Position numbers and translations under genes: made by a program. DNA of 64,000 bases from Microbispora oryzae (GTDB lineage: Bacteria > Actinomycetota > Actinomycetes > Streptosporangiales > Streptosporangiaceae), in the NCBI RefSeq assembly GCF_017896165.1, contig NZ_JAFCNB010000001.1, positions 372,001-436,000 of the forward strand. Reading direction: 5' to 3'. Positions 24,413 through 33,184 of this stretch are shown in pieces; the first letter of the stretch is position 1; each line of letters begins with the position of its first letter. A model generated the notes under the pieces. It saw only the letters and a program-made list of their open reading frames with translations, had not been told where the DNA came from and searched no databases.

Positions 24413-25675
24413 TCAGGTGGCGGCGCCGCCGATGCGGGAGCGGATGCCGCTGAGGCGGCGCAGGAGGTCCCACCAGAACGGGGCGCCGAACAGCAGGGCG
24501 ACGAAGGTGACGAGGAAGCCGGGCCAGTGGCCGGGCGACGCGATCCGGTGCCACCAGTCGCCCCCGCGCCACCTCCAGGAGGGCGGGCCGTCCCCCTCCA
24601 TGCTCAGGCTCACCGGCGCGTAGGTGAAGATCCGCACGAAGGCGGGCGTGCTCAGCACGTCGGTGACGCAGGCGTAGGTGTCCTGCCCGGGCGCGCACGC
24701 GCCGGTCAGCGGCGTCAGCGCCGCCGCCCCCGACTGGGCGAACGCCGTGACCTCGCTCCGGTAGGCGTTGTCCCGCAGCAGGGCCTTGCCGTACTCCAGG
24801 GCGTCCATGCTGAACATGAGGGTCACCACGAGGCCGAGAACGGCCACGACCCAGCGGACGTAACGGCGATAGAGCAGGGTGAGCCGTTCCATCTCCCCGT
24901 CGAACCAGTCCTCGACGCCCTTGCGGACGGCCTCCAGGTCCTGGCCGGCGTGATCGAGGGCGGCCTTCAGCGGCCGGTAGAAGGGACTCTTCAGGGTGTC
25001 GAGCTCCGCGAGCAGCCTCTCGGGGCCGCCGCGTTCGGTGGCGATCTCCATTACCGCCATCGCGAAGCGGACCGGGGGGATCTGGGCGATGCTCGTCCTG
25101 CCCCGCCTCACGTGGTCGATCTCCTGTAACCGCTCGTACAGCAACTCGGCCATCGACTTCCCATGCCCGGCGGGCGCCACCTCCGGCGGCTCCGTCGCCG
25201 TGGACGTCGCCGTGGACGTCGCCGTGGACGTCGCCGCGGCCATCTCCTCCGCGGCGACGGTGCCCGGGGCGGGGGCGAGCGGCGCGCTCCGCGCCGGCGG
25301 GGGCTCCTCGCCGTAGGCGGGCCGGGGATCCCGGCCGAACGGCAGCTTCGCGAACACGCCGAGGAGCGTCGCAGGAAGCCGGGACCGGCCCTCGCGGGAC
25401 GTGGGCAGCAGCTCCATCAGGGGCCCGCGCAGCCGGCGCCCGAAGCCGCGCAGCGCGCTCAGCATCCGGTCGAGCGTGTGGCGCCGGGCGACCGGGCCGT
25501 CCGCCGTCTCCGCGCCGTCGAGGGTGTCGCGCAGGTAGGCCCACAGGAACTTGCTGCGGATGCCGAGCAGCCGCACGATGCCCTCGTTGACCCCGCTGAC
25601 GAGGAGCGACAGCAGCAGGAAGGCCAGGACGAGACCCACCGCGAGGTCCACGTAGTAAGAGATCAAGGCGATCAC
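24413..25675 (-). CDS. Membrane protein translationally coupled to glnE
   Basis: A 420-residue protein with three or four membrane helices: YYVDLAVGLVLAFLLLSLLVSG at the N-terminus, WVVAVLGLVVTLMFSMDALEYG in the middle and PGFLVTFVALLFGAPFWWDLL near the C-terminus. The loop between helices 1 and 2 (about 240 residues) is soluble and carries a Pro/Ala-rich linker with a Ser-Thr-Ala-Thr repeat. A second extracytoplasmic loop has two cysteines (GACAPG, YACVTD). The GTG at 25675 overlaps the glnE stop (GTGA), so it is the second gene of the glnE operon. The domain pattern is seen in uncharacterised actinobacterial membrane proteins; the function is unknown. Confidence 0.82.
   Translation of the reverse strand: MIALISYYVDLAVGLVLAFLLLSLLVSGVNEGIVRLLGIRSKFLWAYLRDTLDGAETADGPVARRHTLDRMLSALRGFGRRLRGPLMELLPTSREGRSRLPATLLGVFAKLPFGRDPRPAYGEEPPPARSAPLAPAPGTVAAEEMAAATSTATSTATSTATEPPEVAPAGHGKSMAELLYERLQEIDHVRRGRTSIAQIPPVRFAMAVMEIATERGGPERLLAELDTLKSPFYRPLKAALDHAGQDLEAVRKGVEDWFDGEMERLTLLYRRYVRWVVAVLGLVVTLMFSMDALEYGKALLRDNAYRSEVTAFAQSGAAALTPLTGACAPGQDTYACVTDVLSTPAFVRIFTYAPVSLSMEGDGPPSWRWRGGDWWHRIASPGHWPGFLVTFVALLFGAPFWWDLLRRLSGIRSRIGGAAT
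25195..25236 (-). repeat. 12-bp tandem repeat inside the glnE-linked membrane gene
   Basis: GTCGCCGTGGAC is present 3.5 times without interruption. The unit length is a multiple of 3, so copy-number change would only lengthen or shorten the encoded (Ser-Thr-Ala-Thr) linker. Confidence 0.9.
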
Positions 25676-28600
25676 CCGTCGTAGAAGACCCGTTCGGCCA
25701 CCGCCCTGGCCCGGCGCGTGACCCGCCGGTAGTCGTCGACGAAGTCCTCCGAGCCGTCCGGCGGATATCCGAGCGCGCGGGCGAGCATCGTCCGTTCCTT
25801 GACCACGCCGGGGATGCTGTCGGCGGCCCGCGCCCGGACCAGCATGATGGCGTCCCTGATCCGCGACGCGAACAGCCACGCCTCGGACAGCACCGCCTCG
25901 TCCGCCGGGTCGAGCAGCCCCTCCCCCGCCGCGGCCCGCAGCGCCTCGACCGTGCGCGTGGTCCGCAGGGCGGGTACGGCTCCCGCGTGCCTGAGCTGGA
26001 GGAGCTGGGCCACCCACTCGACGTCGGTGAGGCCGCCCCTGCCGAGCTTGGTGTGCAGGGTGGGATCGGCGCCGCGGGGCAGCCGCTCGGCCTCCATGCG
26101 GGCCTTGAGCCTGCGGATCTCCAGCACCGCGTCGCGGGAGATGCCGTCCGGGGGATACCGCAGCGGGTCGACCGTCTCGACGAAGGCCCGGCCGAGCTCC
26201 CTGTCCCCGGCGCAGAAGCGGGCGCGCAGCAGGGCCTGCGCCTCCCAGTGCGACGACCAGCGGCCGTAGTAGGCCTTGTAGGAGGCGATCGTGCGCACCA
26301 GCGGGCCCTGCCGTCCCTCGGGCCGGAGCCCGGCGTCGATCTTCAGCGGCGGGTCGGGGGCGGGCAGCGCGAGCAGCCGCCTGGTCTCCTCCGCCACGGC
26401 GTGCGCCGCGTCGGTGGCCTCTCGCTCGGCGACGCCGGGCAGCGGCGCGTGCACGAACATGACGTCGGCGTCGCTCGCGTAGGAGCTCTCCAGCCCGCCC
26501 AGCCGGCCCATCGCGATCACGGCGATCCTGGTCGGGAACGTCCCCGTCCGGCGCTCCACCGCGATCTTGTTGATGGCCGCGTCGAGGGCCGCCTGGATCG
26601 TCACGTCGTTCAGCGCCGACAGCGCCTGGCCGACCTCCTCGATGTCGATCAGGCCGGACAGGTCGGCGCAGGCCGTGCGGAACAGCTCCCTGCGGCGCAG
26701 CGCGCGCACCGCCGCCACGGCCTTCTCCGTGTCCTCGCCGTGGCGGGCGACAGCGGCGGCGGCCTCCGCCGCCAGCGTCGCGGCCGGTCGTACGGCGAGC
26801 TCGGCCGGTGAGCCCAGCATCCCGACAGCGTCCGGGGCGTGCAGCAGTAAACCGGTGACGTAGCGGCTGGTGCCGAGCAGGCGGGCCAGCCGCTCGGCGA
26901 CGGCGGTCTCGTCGCGCAGCAGCCGCAGATACCAGGGGGTGCCGCCGAGCTTGTCGCTGACCTGGCGGAAGCCGAGCAGGCCGGCGTCCGGGTCGGGCGC
27001 GTCGGCGAACCAGGCCAGCATGACCGGCAGCAGGGTGCGCTGAATGGCCGCGCGCCGGGAGACTCCGCTGGTCAGGGCGGCGATGTGGCGGAGCGCGCCC
27101 TCGGGGTCGGCGTACCCGAGCGCCTCAAGCCGGGCGGTCGCCGCGGCCGCGGACAGCCGCGTCTCCGACTCCGGCAGCCGGGCGACGGCCTGCAGCAGCG
27201 GACGGTAGAAGAGCTTCTCGTGCAGCCGCCGCACCTCCAGGGCGTGCCGCTTCCACGTCGTGGTGAACTCGCCCACCGGGTCGGTGGTCATGCCGAGGCC
27301 GCGGCCGATCCGGCGCAGCTCGGCGGTGTCCGCGGGGACGACGTGGGTGCGGCGGAGCCGGTGCAGCTGGAGCATGTGCTCGACCTGGCGCAGGAACGTG
27401 TACGCCTCGGCCAGCGCCTTGGCGTCGTCGCGCCCGACGTATCCGCCCCTCGACAGGGCCGCCAGCGCCGACAGCGTCGCGCGGCGCCGCAGCAGCGGGT
27501 CGCCGCGGCCGTGCACGAGCTGGAGGAGCTGGACGGCGAACTCGATGTCCCGCAGACCGCCGGGGCCCAGCTTGATCTGCCGGTCCGCCTCGCCGGCCGC
27601 CACGTGGGCCTCGACCCGCCGGCGCATCGCCTGGACGTCCTCGACGAAGTTGGGCCGGGCCGCCGCCTGCCAGACCAGCTCGTTCGCCGCGCCGACGTAC
27701 GCCTCGGCGAGCTCGGCGTCGCCCGCGACCGGCCGCGCTTTCAGCAGCGCCTGGAACTCCCAGGTCTTGGCCCAGCGGCGGTAGTAGGCGAGGTGGCTCT
27801 CCAGGGTGCGGACGAGTGGGCCCATCTTGCCCTCGGGCCGCAGGTTGGCGTCCACCTCCCACAGCGAGCCCTCCGGCGTGCTGGTGGAGCACGCGCGCAT
27901 CATGCCCTGCGCGAGGCGGGTGCCCGTGCGCAGCGCCTTGGTCTCGTCGACCCCGTCTCTCGGCTCCGCCACGAAGATCACGTCGACGTCGGAGATGTAG
28001 TTGAGCTCCCGGGCGCCGCACTTGCCCATGCCGATGACGGCGAGCCGGACGTCGCCCGCGTCGGCGACCTCGGCCCGCGCGATCGCCAGGGCGGCGTCGA
28101 GGGCGGCCGAGGCGAGGTCGGCGAGCGCCGCCGCGGTCTCGGCGAGTGTGGCCCGCCCGGTCACGTCGCGCCCCGCGAGCTGCAGCAGGCGGGTCCGGTA
28201 GGCGATCCTCAGCGCCTCCATCGCGGGCCCGGCGACGGCGGGTTCCGCGGTCTCCAGGGTCGCGCCGCCCGCCACGGGTTCCGCCGCCGCGGGATCGGCG
28301 CCGACCGCGAGCAGCAGGTCGTCCCGCAGCTCCCGTTCAGCGGGCCGGTCCGCGGCGGCCAGCACGGCGATGCACTCGGGGTGCCTGACCACGTGATCGC
28401 CCAGCGCGGCGCTCAGTCCGAGAACGCCGAGCAGCCTGCGACGCAGCCCCGGCTCGGCGCGGAACGCCCCGAGTACACTCGGATCCCGCTCGACGAGGCG
28501 GGCCAGCGACATGAGCGCCAGATCGGGGTCGGCGGCGCCGACCAGGTCGTCGAGCAGCGCGAAGTCGCCGACCGCCTCAGGCCCGAGCTCGTCGAGCAGG

Positions 28601-28680
28601 CGTTCGGCGCGTGCGCCGTCGGCGAACCCCAGGGCCGCCAGGCGCCCGGCTGTCGTCTGAATGCGCGGCGCGGCGTTCAC
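25672..28680 (-). CDS. glnE: Bifunctional glutamine synthetase adenylyltransferase/deadenylase
   Basis: A 1002-residue enzyme that adds or removes AMP on the GlnA tyrosine in response to nitrogen status. It has the expected two nucleotidyltransferase domains. The N-terminal one (about residues 215-240, GMGKCGARELNYISDVDVIF) is the de-adenylylating half. The C-terminal one (about 718-742, AMGRLGGLESSYASDADVMF) is the adenylylating half. All-helical linker domains follow each. GTG at 28680 is chosen because GGAGGAAGGAA lies directly upstream; earlier in-frame codons have no support. Its substrate glnA lies at 0.7-2.1 kb. A membrane-protein gene overlaps its stop. Confidence 0.96.
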   Translation of the reverse strand: MNAAPRIQTTAGRLAALGFADGARAERLLDELGPEAVGDFALLDDLVGAADPDLALMSLARLVERDPSVLGAFRAEPGLRRRLLGVLGLSAALGDHVVRHPECIAVLAAADRPAERELRDDLLLAVGADPAAAEPVAGGATLETAEPAVAGPAMEALRIAYRTRLLQLAGRDVTGRATLAETAAALADLASAALDAALAIARAEVADAGDVRLAVIGMGKCGARELNYISDVDVIFVAEPRDGVDETKALRTGTRLAQGMMRACSTSTPEGSLWEVDANLRPEGKMGPLVRTLESHLAYYRRWAKTWEFQALLKARPVAGDAELAEAYVGAANELVWQAAARPNFVEDVQAMRRRVEAHVAAGEADRQIKLGPGGLRDIEFAVQLLQLVHGRGDPLLRRRATLSALAALSRGGYVGRDDAKALAEAYTFLRQVEHMLQLHRLRRTHVVPADTAELRRIGRGLGMTTDPVGEFTTTWKRHALEVRRLHEKLFYRPLLQAVARLPESETRLSAAAATARLEALGYADPEGALRHIAALTSGVSRRAAIQRTLLPVMLAWFADAPDPDAGLLGFRQVSDKLGGTPWYLRLLRDETAVAERLARLLGTSRYVTGLLLHAPDAVGMLGSPAELAVRPAATLAAEAAAAVARHGEDTEKAVAAVRALRRRELFRTACADLSGLIDIEEVGQALSALNDVTIQAALDAAINKIAVERRTGTFPTRIAVIAMGRLGGLESSYASDADVMFVHAPLPGVAEREATDAAHAVAEETRRLLALPAPDPPLKIDAGLRPEGRQGPLVRTIASYKAYYGRWSSHWEAQALLRARFCAGDRELGRAFVETVDPLRYPPDGISRDAVLEIRRLKARMEAERLPRGADPTLHTKLGRGGLTDVEWVAQLLQLRHAGAVPALRTTRTVEALRAAAGEGLLDPADEAVLSEAWLFASRIRDAIMLVRARAADSIPGVVKERTMLARALGYPPDGSEDFVDDYRRVTRRARAVAERVFYDG

Positions 28681-29026
28681 CGTTCCTTCCTCCAGCCCGA
28701 CGTCGATCACGTCGGCCCCCCGAGACAGGCCTTCCCAGTAAAGGTACACATGGGGCGGAAGCCTCCTCGCAGAGATCGGCCCCCCGCGGGGACCGCTCCT
28801 CACTGACGCCACTGACGGGCGCCGCCGCTGTCGCCTGGTGTGCTCCCCGGCCGTCCGCATGGGGTCGGACGTGCCGGTGGAGCACATCGCACACGGTAGC
28901 CCGTGACCTCGTCGCAGTCCTTAGCGGTTTCTCTGCGTAATCGTTACATCACGCGGATTGCCCGCGCACCTTGCGCGGCGCGCACACGTTGCCCGTCGTT
29001 CACGCCGCCGTCATCGGCCGTACGGC
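28681..29026. other. 346-bp intergenic region upstream of glnE
   Basis: I see no convincing gene here. The part nearest glnE (28681-28900) is GC-rich and open in the glnE frame but lacks a ribosome-binding site other than that of glnE. The distal part (28915-28960) is locally AT-richer (TTTCTCTGCGTAATCGTTAC) and is the most likely promoter area. The fragments GTAAC and GAAAC occur on the minus strand but not at the 6-nt spacing of a GlnR box. Confidence 0.6.
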
Positions 29027-29743
29027 TCAGCGGTCACCGGTCACCGGGCGGGAGGCGACGACGGCGGCGAAGGCCTCGGCCAGCGGCCGCCAGGCCGCCG
29101 CCATCTCCGCCTCCGCCTCCTTCACCCCGGCGTTCAGCTCCTCGATCAGCTCCGGGCCGAGATCGCTCGTGCCGGTCCAGGAGACGAAGATCTCCGCCGT
29201 CGCCTCGGGGTGGAACTGGACGGCCCAGGCGGCGGCGCCGAGCCGGTACGCCTGGTTGGGGTAGCGCGGGCTGCCGGCCAGCCGCATGGCGCCGTCCGGC
29301 AGCCTGGTCATCGCGTCGTAGTGGTACTGCACGGCGGGCAGCGGGCCGGGCGGCAGCGCGGAGAAGAGGGGGTCGTCCGCGGCCGCCGGGAGCGGCCTGA
29401 TCTCCCCGGCGCCGATCTCGGGGCCCGCCGTCCCCGGCTCTACCGCGCCGCCGCAGGCCAGGGTCATGAGCTGGGCTCCCAGGCAGATCCCCAGAGTCGG
29501 AACGCCCTCCTCGACGGCCCCGGCCATGAGGTCCCTGGTCGCGGGCAGCCAGCCGTAGCCCTCGTCGTCCCAGGCCGACGCGGCGCCTCCGAGGACGACC
29601 AGTCCGTCCCCCGCCCGCCCCGGGACCGGCTCCCCGAGGTACGGCCGGACGACCCGGCACGCGATCCCCGCGGCCGCCAGCCATCCCTCGAAGAATCCGA
29701 GGCCCGCCTCGGCCTCGTGCTCGATCACCACGACAGTGCGCAT
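29027..29743 (-). CDS. Class I glutamine amidotransferase-like protein
   Basis: A 238-residue stand-alone type 1 GATase domain. The catalytic Cys is C87 in LGICLGAQLM, and the His and Glu are in VQFHPEAT. The N-terminal half carries the Rossmann-like core and the oxyanion LVVLGGAASAWDD. Such proteins hydrolyse glutamine or gamma-glutamyl compounds; relatives include GMP-synthase-like proteins of unknown partner and PuuD-type gamma-glutamyl-GABA hydrolases. Its position between glnE and glnA2, whose homologues can glutamylate polyamines, makes a gamma-glutamyl hydrolase role worth considering, but that is inference. No ammonia-acceptor subunit gene is adjacent. Confidence 0.88.
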   Translation of the reverse strand: MRTVVVIEHEAEAGLGFFEGWLAAAGIACRVVRPYLGEPVPGRAGDGLVVLGGAASAWDDEGYGWLPATRDLMAGAVEEGVPTLGICLGAQLMTLACGGAVEPGTAGPEIGAGEIRPLPAAADDPLFSALPPGPLPAVQYHYDAMTRLPDGAMRLAGSPRYPNQAYRLGAAAWAVQFHPEATAEIFVSWTGTSDLGPELIEELNAGVKEAEAEMAAAWRPLAEAFAAVVASRPVTGDR

Positions 29744-29807
29744 GGGCCGAGCTTAGGGAGACGACATGAGAGAGAGGCAGGTGGGTTATCCCGTAAAGTC
29801 CGCAATC

Positions 29808-30725
29808 ATGAGGATTGACGAGGTCGCCGTTCCCGGCGGGCGGATGCGCATCGCGCGGTTCGGCGAGGGCTCCCGCCTGATCATCGCGACGCACGGCACG
29901 ACCGCCTCCCTGATGGCGTGGGGCGCCGTCGCCGCCGCGCTGCCGCCCGGATGGTCGCTGGTCGCCGCCGACCTGCGCGGGCGCGGGCACAGCGCCGGTC
30001 TCCCCGGCCCGTACGGCGTGGACCGGCACGCGGACGACCTCGAACTGGTGGCCGAGCACGTCGGCGCCGACTCCACGAGCGTGCTGACCGGCCATTCGCT
30101 GGGCGCCTACGTGGCCGTGATGCACGCCGCCCGGCGGGACTACGCCCGCGTGGTGCTGGCCGACGGTGGCCTGCCGCTGCCGGTCGCGCCCGGCCTCGAC
30201 TCCGACGAGGCGCTGGAGCGCACGCTCGGCCCGGCGGTGCAGCGGCTGCGTCGGACCTTCCCCGGCGTGGCGGCCTACGTCGGCTTCTTCCGGGCCCATC
30301 CCGCCCTCGCGGATCACTGGACGCCCGCTGTCGAGGAGTACGTCCGCTACGACGCCGCGGGACCGGCTGACGCGATCCGCTCCCGTGCCGTCGAGGAGGC
30401 CGTACGGCAGGACCACCGCTGGCTGCTGACCCGGGGAGCGGACGTCGCCGCCGCGCTGGAGGCGATCCGCTCGCCCCTGATCCTGCTCCGGGCCCCGCGG
30501 GGGCTGCTCGACCAGCCGATCGGGTTCCTGCCCGACGACCTCGCCGCGCGGTGGCGGGACCGCCTGCCCGCGCTGCGGGACGAGGTCGTCGGCGACTGCA
30601 ACCACTACACGATCCTGTTCGACCCCCGATGCGCGGCCCTCGTGGCGGCCCGCCTCACCGGCGAGGCCGCCAGGGGCGACGAGGACTCCGGGGACGACGG
30701 AGGCGCGGCTACGGACGCGGGGTGA
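29808..30725 (+). CDS. Alpha/beta-hydrolase
   Basis: A 305-residue cytoplasmic alpha/beta-hydrolase: LIIATHGTTASLMAW (oxyanion loop), VAADLRGRGHSAGLPGPYG, nucleophile elbow VLTGHSLGAYV (Ser near residue 100) and terminal His in VGDCNHYTILF. ATG at 29808 is preferred to 29766: family proteins begin near here (MRIDEVAVPGG), and TAAAGT (29794-29799) lies 8 nt before it, consistent with a leaderless transcript. The acidic C-terminal tail (DEDSGDDGG) is low-complexity. The 3' end overlaps the convergent hotdog-like gene by 17 nt. The substrate is unknown. Confidence 0.87.
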   Translation: MRIDEVAVPGGRMRIARFGEGSRLIIATHGTTASLMAWGAVAAALPPGWSLVAADLRGRGHSAGLPGPYGVDRHADDLELVAEHVGADSTSVLTGHSLGAYVAVMHAARRDYARVVLADGGLPLPVAPGLDSDEALERTLGPAVQRLRRTFPGVAAYVGFFRAHPALADHWTPAVEEYVRYDAAGPADAIRSRAVEEAVRQDHRWLLTRGADVAAALEAIRSPLILLRAPRGLLDQPIGFLPDDLAARWRDRLPALRDEVVGDCNHYTILFDPRCAALVAARLTGEAARGDEDSGDDGGAATDAG

Positions 30726-31455
30726 TCCAGGTGGCCCGGGCGGCCGCGACCAGGGTGCCGTCGAGCTCGTAGACGGCGCTCACGCCGAACAGCTTGCGGC
30801 CCTCGCGGCCCACCGCGCGGCCGACGACGGAGTAGGACCCCATCGGGTAGACGCGCCGGAAGATCTGCCCCGTCAGCCGGCCGAGCAGGGCCGACTCGAC
30901 CGGGTGGGGGGACGCGCAGCCGGGGTGATGCGCCCAGCCCGTGACGCAGTCGAGGGCGGCCCAGACGATGGAGTCGGGCACCACCCCCTGGTCGTCCGTC
31001 ACCCCGTACGGCACCCGCCAGCCGGCCGCCACGAGGTCGGTGCCCTCGACGGGGCCGGGGAAGATCCGCAGACCGTCGCCGGGCTCACGCACCCCGCAGG
31101 CGAAGCAGCCGGCGATCGCCTCGCTGTGACGGCCGGGGAAGCCGGCCTCCGCGCGGGCGGCGTCGGTGAACGGCACGAACGGCGGCGGCTCCAGCGTCTC
31201 CGCCACGGGGATGGCCTCCACCAGGTGCCGCTCGTCGCGGCGCAGCACGACCGTGTTGCCGACATGGTCGACGGCCAGCTCGGTCTCCAATGGGACCGGC
31301 GCGTGCAGGGTGACCTCGATGGGGGTGTCGTGCGCGCCCCCCGCGAGGGCCCCCGCCAGGGTGCCCGCTATCCATCCGCCGTTGGCGATTCCCTCCGGAC
31401 CCCGGAAACGCCTGGGCACGGTCAAAACGGTCTGCAACCCCGCAGCCGTCCTCAT
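30709..31455 (-). CDS. Hotdog-fold thioesterase-like protein
   Basis: A 248-residue protein with a hotdog-like architecture: VPRRFRGPEGIANGGWIAGTLAGAL resembles the PaaI/acyl-CoA thioesterase substrate-entry region, and the C-terminal half (FRRVYPMGSYSVVGRAVGREGRKLFGVSAVYELDGTLVAAARATWI) has the second sheet. The central segment GCFACGVREPGDGLRIFPG contains two cysteines. It has full length for a double-hotdog protein. GGGGAGGGG lies about 9 nt before the ATG. It is probably an acyl-CoA thioesterase or binding protein; the substrate is unknown. Confidence 0.78.
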   Translation of the reverse strand: MRTAAGLQTVLTVPRRFRGPEGIANGGWIAGTLAGALAGGAHDTPIEVTLHAPVPLETELAVDHVGNTVVLRRDERHLVEAIPVAETLEPPPFVPFTDAARAEAGFPGRHSEAIAGCFACGVREPGDGLRIFPGPVEGTDLVAAGWRVPYGVTDDQGVVPDSIVWAALDCVTGWAHHPGCASPHPVESALLGRLTGQIFRRVYPMGSYSVVGRAVGREGRKLFGVSAVYELDGTLVAAARATWITPRP

Positions 31456-31714
31456 AGAGATACGCCCCTCCCCATGTCACATGCCGAAAAGCTCGTCAGT
31501 AAACGACCTAACACGCAGGCCGATTTTACTGTTCCTGGCAGGACATCAGAAAAACATGCGGGAGTGTCAGGATCATTAGCGGACTGTAACGCCGCCATGA
31601 CGCCATCCGCCCGTCCGGGCGGGCCCGCACGCACGGCGCGCGGCAGACCCGGCCGATGAGGCGGCGGCCCGGCCGGTGACGTCCACCGGCCGGGGAAGGC
31701 GCGCTACCGGTGGT

Positions 31715-33076
31715 TCACAGGACCGGCAGGTAGCGGCCGAGCTCGAACTCGGTGACCTGACGGCGGTACTCCTGCCACTCGGTCCGCTTGTTGCGCAGGA
31801 AGTAGTCGAAGACGTGCTCGCCGAGCGTCTCGGCGACCAGCTCGCTGTGCTCCATCGCCGCGATGGCCTCGTCGAGCGACTGCGGCAGCGGCTGGATGCC
31901 GAGCGCGCGCCGCTCGGCCGACGTCAGCGCCCACACGTCGTCCTCGGCGCCCGCCGGCATCTCGTACCCCTGCTCGATGCCCTTGAGGCCGGCGGCCAGG
32001 ATGACCGCGAAGGCGAGGTAGGGATTGCACGAGGAGTCGAGCGAGCGGAACTCGATCCGGGTCGAGCCGCCCTTGTGCGGCTTGTACATGGGCACCCGGA
32101 CCAGCGCGGACCGGTTGTTGTGGCCCCAGCAGACGTACGCGGGCGCCTCACCGCCGGCCCCGGCGATCGCCTCCGCGCCGCCCCACAGCCGCTTGTAGGA
32201 GTTCACCCACTGGTTGCAGACGGCGGTGATCTCGGGGGCGTGCCGCAGCAGCCCGCCGATGAACGACCGGCCGATCTTGGAGAGCTGGTAGTCGGCGCCG
32301 GGCTCGTAGAAGGCGTTCCTGTCGCCCTCGAACAGCGACATGTGGGTGTGCATGCCGGAGCCGGGGTAGTCGGTGAACGGCTTGGGCATGAACGAGGCCC
32401 ACACGCCCTGCTCCAGCGCGACCTCCTTCATGACCAGGCGGAACGTCATGATGTTGTCGGCCGTGGTGAGCGCGTCGGCGTAGCGCAGGTCGATCTCCTG
32501 CTGGCCGGGGGCGCCCTCGTGGTGGCTGAACTCCACCGAGATGCCCATCGACTCCAGCATCATGATCGCGTTGCGCCGGAAGTCGTGCCCGGCACTGTGC
32601 GGTGTGTGGTCGAAGTAGCCGCCCTCGTCTATGGGCAGGGGCCGCTCGCCCTTCTCCGGCCGCTGCCGCAGCAGGAAGAACTCGACCTCGGGATGCGTGT
32701 AGAAGGTGAAGCCCATGTCGGCCGCCTTCGCGAGGGTGCGCTTCAGCACCCACCGGGGGTCGGCGTGCGACGGGGAGCCGTCCGGCATCAGGATGTCGCA
32801 GAACATGCGGGCGGCGCCCGGCGACTCACTGCGCCACGGCAGTATCTGGAAGGTGGCCGGGTCGGGCTTGGCCAGCATGTCGGACTCGTACACGCGGGAG
32901 AAGCCCTCGATGGACGAGCCGTCGAAACCGATCCCCTCGGCGAAGGCGCCCTCCAGCTCCGCGGGCGCGATCGCCACGGACTTGAGGAAGCCGAGCACGT
33001 CGGTGAACCACAGCCGGATGAACCGGATGTCTCGCTCTTCGAGCGTACGGAGGACGAACTCCTGCTGGCGGTCCAA
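31715..33076 (-). CDS. glnA2: GSI-type glutamine synthetase-like protein, GlnA2 branch
   Basis: A 453-residue GS-fold ligase with FVLRTLEERDIRFIRLWFTDVLGFLKS, FDGSSIEGFSRV and YPGSGMHTHMSLFEG. The C-terminal segment lacks the adenylylation tyrosine (WALTSAERRALGIQP at that place), so it should be unaffected by GlnE. In Streptomyces the GlnA2 branch has been shown to be a gamma-glutamylpolyamine synthetase; the Mycobacterium orthologue is dispensable for glutamine supply. The same polyamine role is plausible here. TTG at 33076 is chosen because GAGAGG lies 6 nt upstream and family proteins begin with (M)DRQ-EFVLRTLEERD. Half a GlnR-type box (33130-33145) lies 53 nt upstream. Confidence 0.93.
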   Translation of the reverse strand: MDRQQEFVLRTLEERDIRFIRLWFTDVLGFLKSVAIAPAELEGAFAEGIGFDGSSIEGFSRVYESDMLAKPDPATFQILPWRSESPGAARMFCDILMPDGSPSHADPRWVLKRTLAKAADMGFTFYTHPEVEFFLLRQRPEKGERPLPIDEGGYFDHTPHSAGHDFRRNAIMMLESMGISVEFSHHEGAPGQQEIDLRYADALTTADNIMTFRLVMKEVALEQGVWASFMPKPFTDYPGSGMHTHMSLFEGDRNAFYEPGADYQLSKIGRSFIGGLLRHAPEITAVCNQWVNSYKRLWGGAEAIAGAGGEAPAYVCWGHNNRSALVRVPMYKPHKGGSTRIEFRSLDSSCNPYLAFAVILAAGLKGIEQGYEMPAGAEDDVWALTSAERRALGIQPLPQSLDEAIAAMEHSELVAETLGEHVFDYFLRNKRTEWQEYRRQVTEFELGRYLPVL

Positions 33077-33129
33077 GGCGTACCTCTCGGGAATACAGGT
33101 CTGGGCACTTACCAGTGTGCCCTTCGTGT

Positions 33130-33145
33130 GTTTCACAGGGGTTAC
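33130..33145 (-). promoter_or_regulatory. Half GlnR-type box upstream of glnA2
   Basis: On the minus strand, GTAAC (33145-33141), then 6 nt, then GAAAC (33134-33130), an exact gTnAc-n6-GaAAc pair. A second pair at the expected spacing is not well conserved, so binding may be weaker than at glnA. Confidence 0.5.
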
Positions 33146-33184
33146 GAGGGGGTGTGAGGTCGCCTCCACCTGGCGTGAGACACC

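Noticed and set aside
25195..25236. Phase-variation tract in the glnE-linked gene
   Set aside because: The 12-bp unit keeps the frame whatever the copy number, so it cannot switch the gene off.
28915..28960. Possible GlnR box before glnE
   Set aside because: GTAAC and GAAAC are present on the minus strand but the spacing does not fit the 6-nt rule, and the location is over 230 nt from the glnE start.
31456..31714. Small gene between the hotdog-like gene and glnA2
   Set aside because: A 60-codon frame on the minus strand has no ribosome-binding site or recognisable features; the region is AT-richer and better explained as promoter and 3' region.
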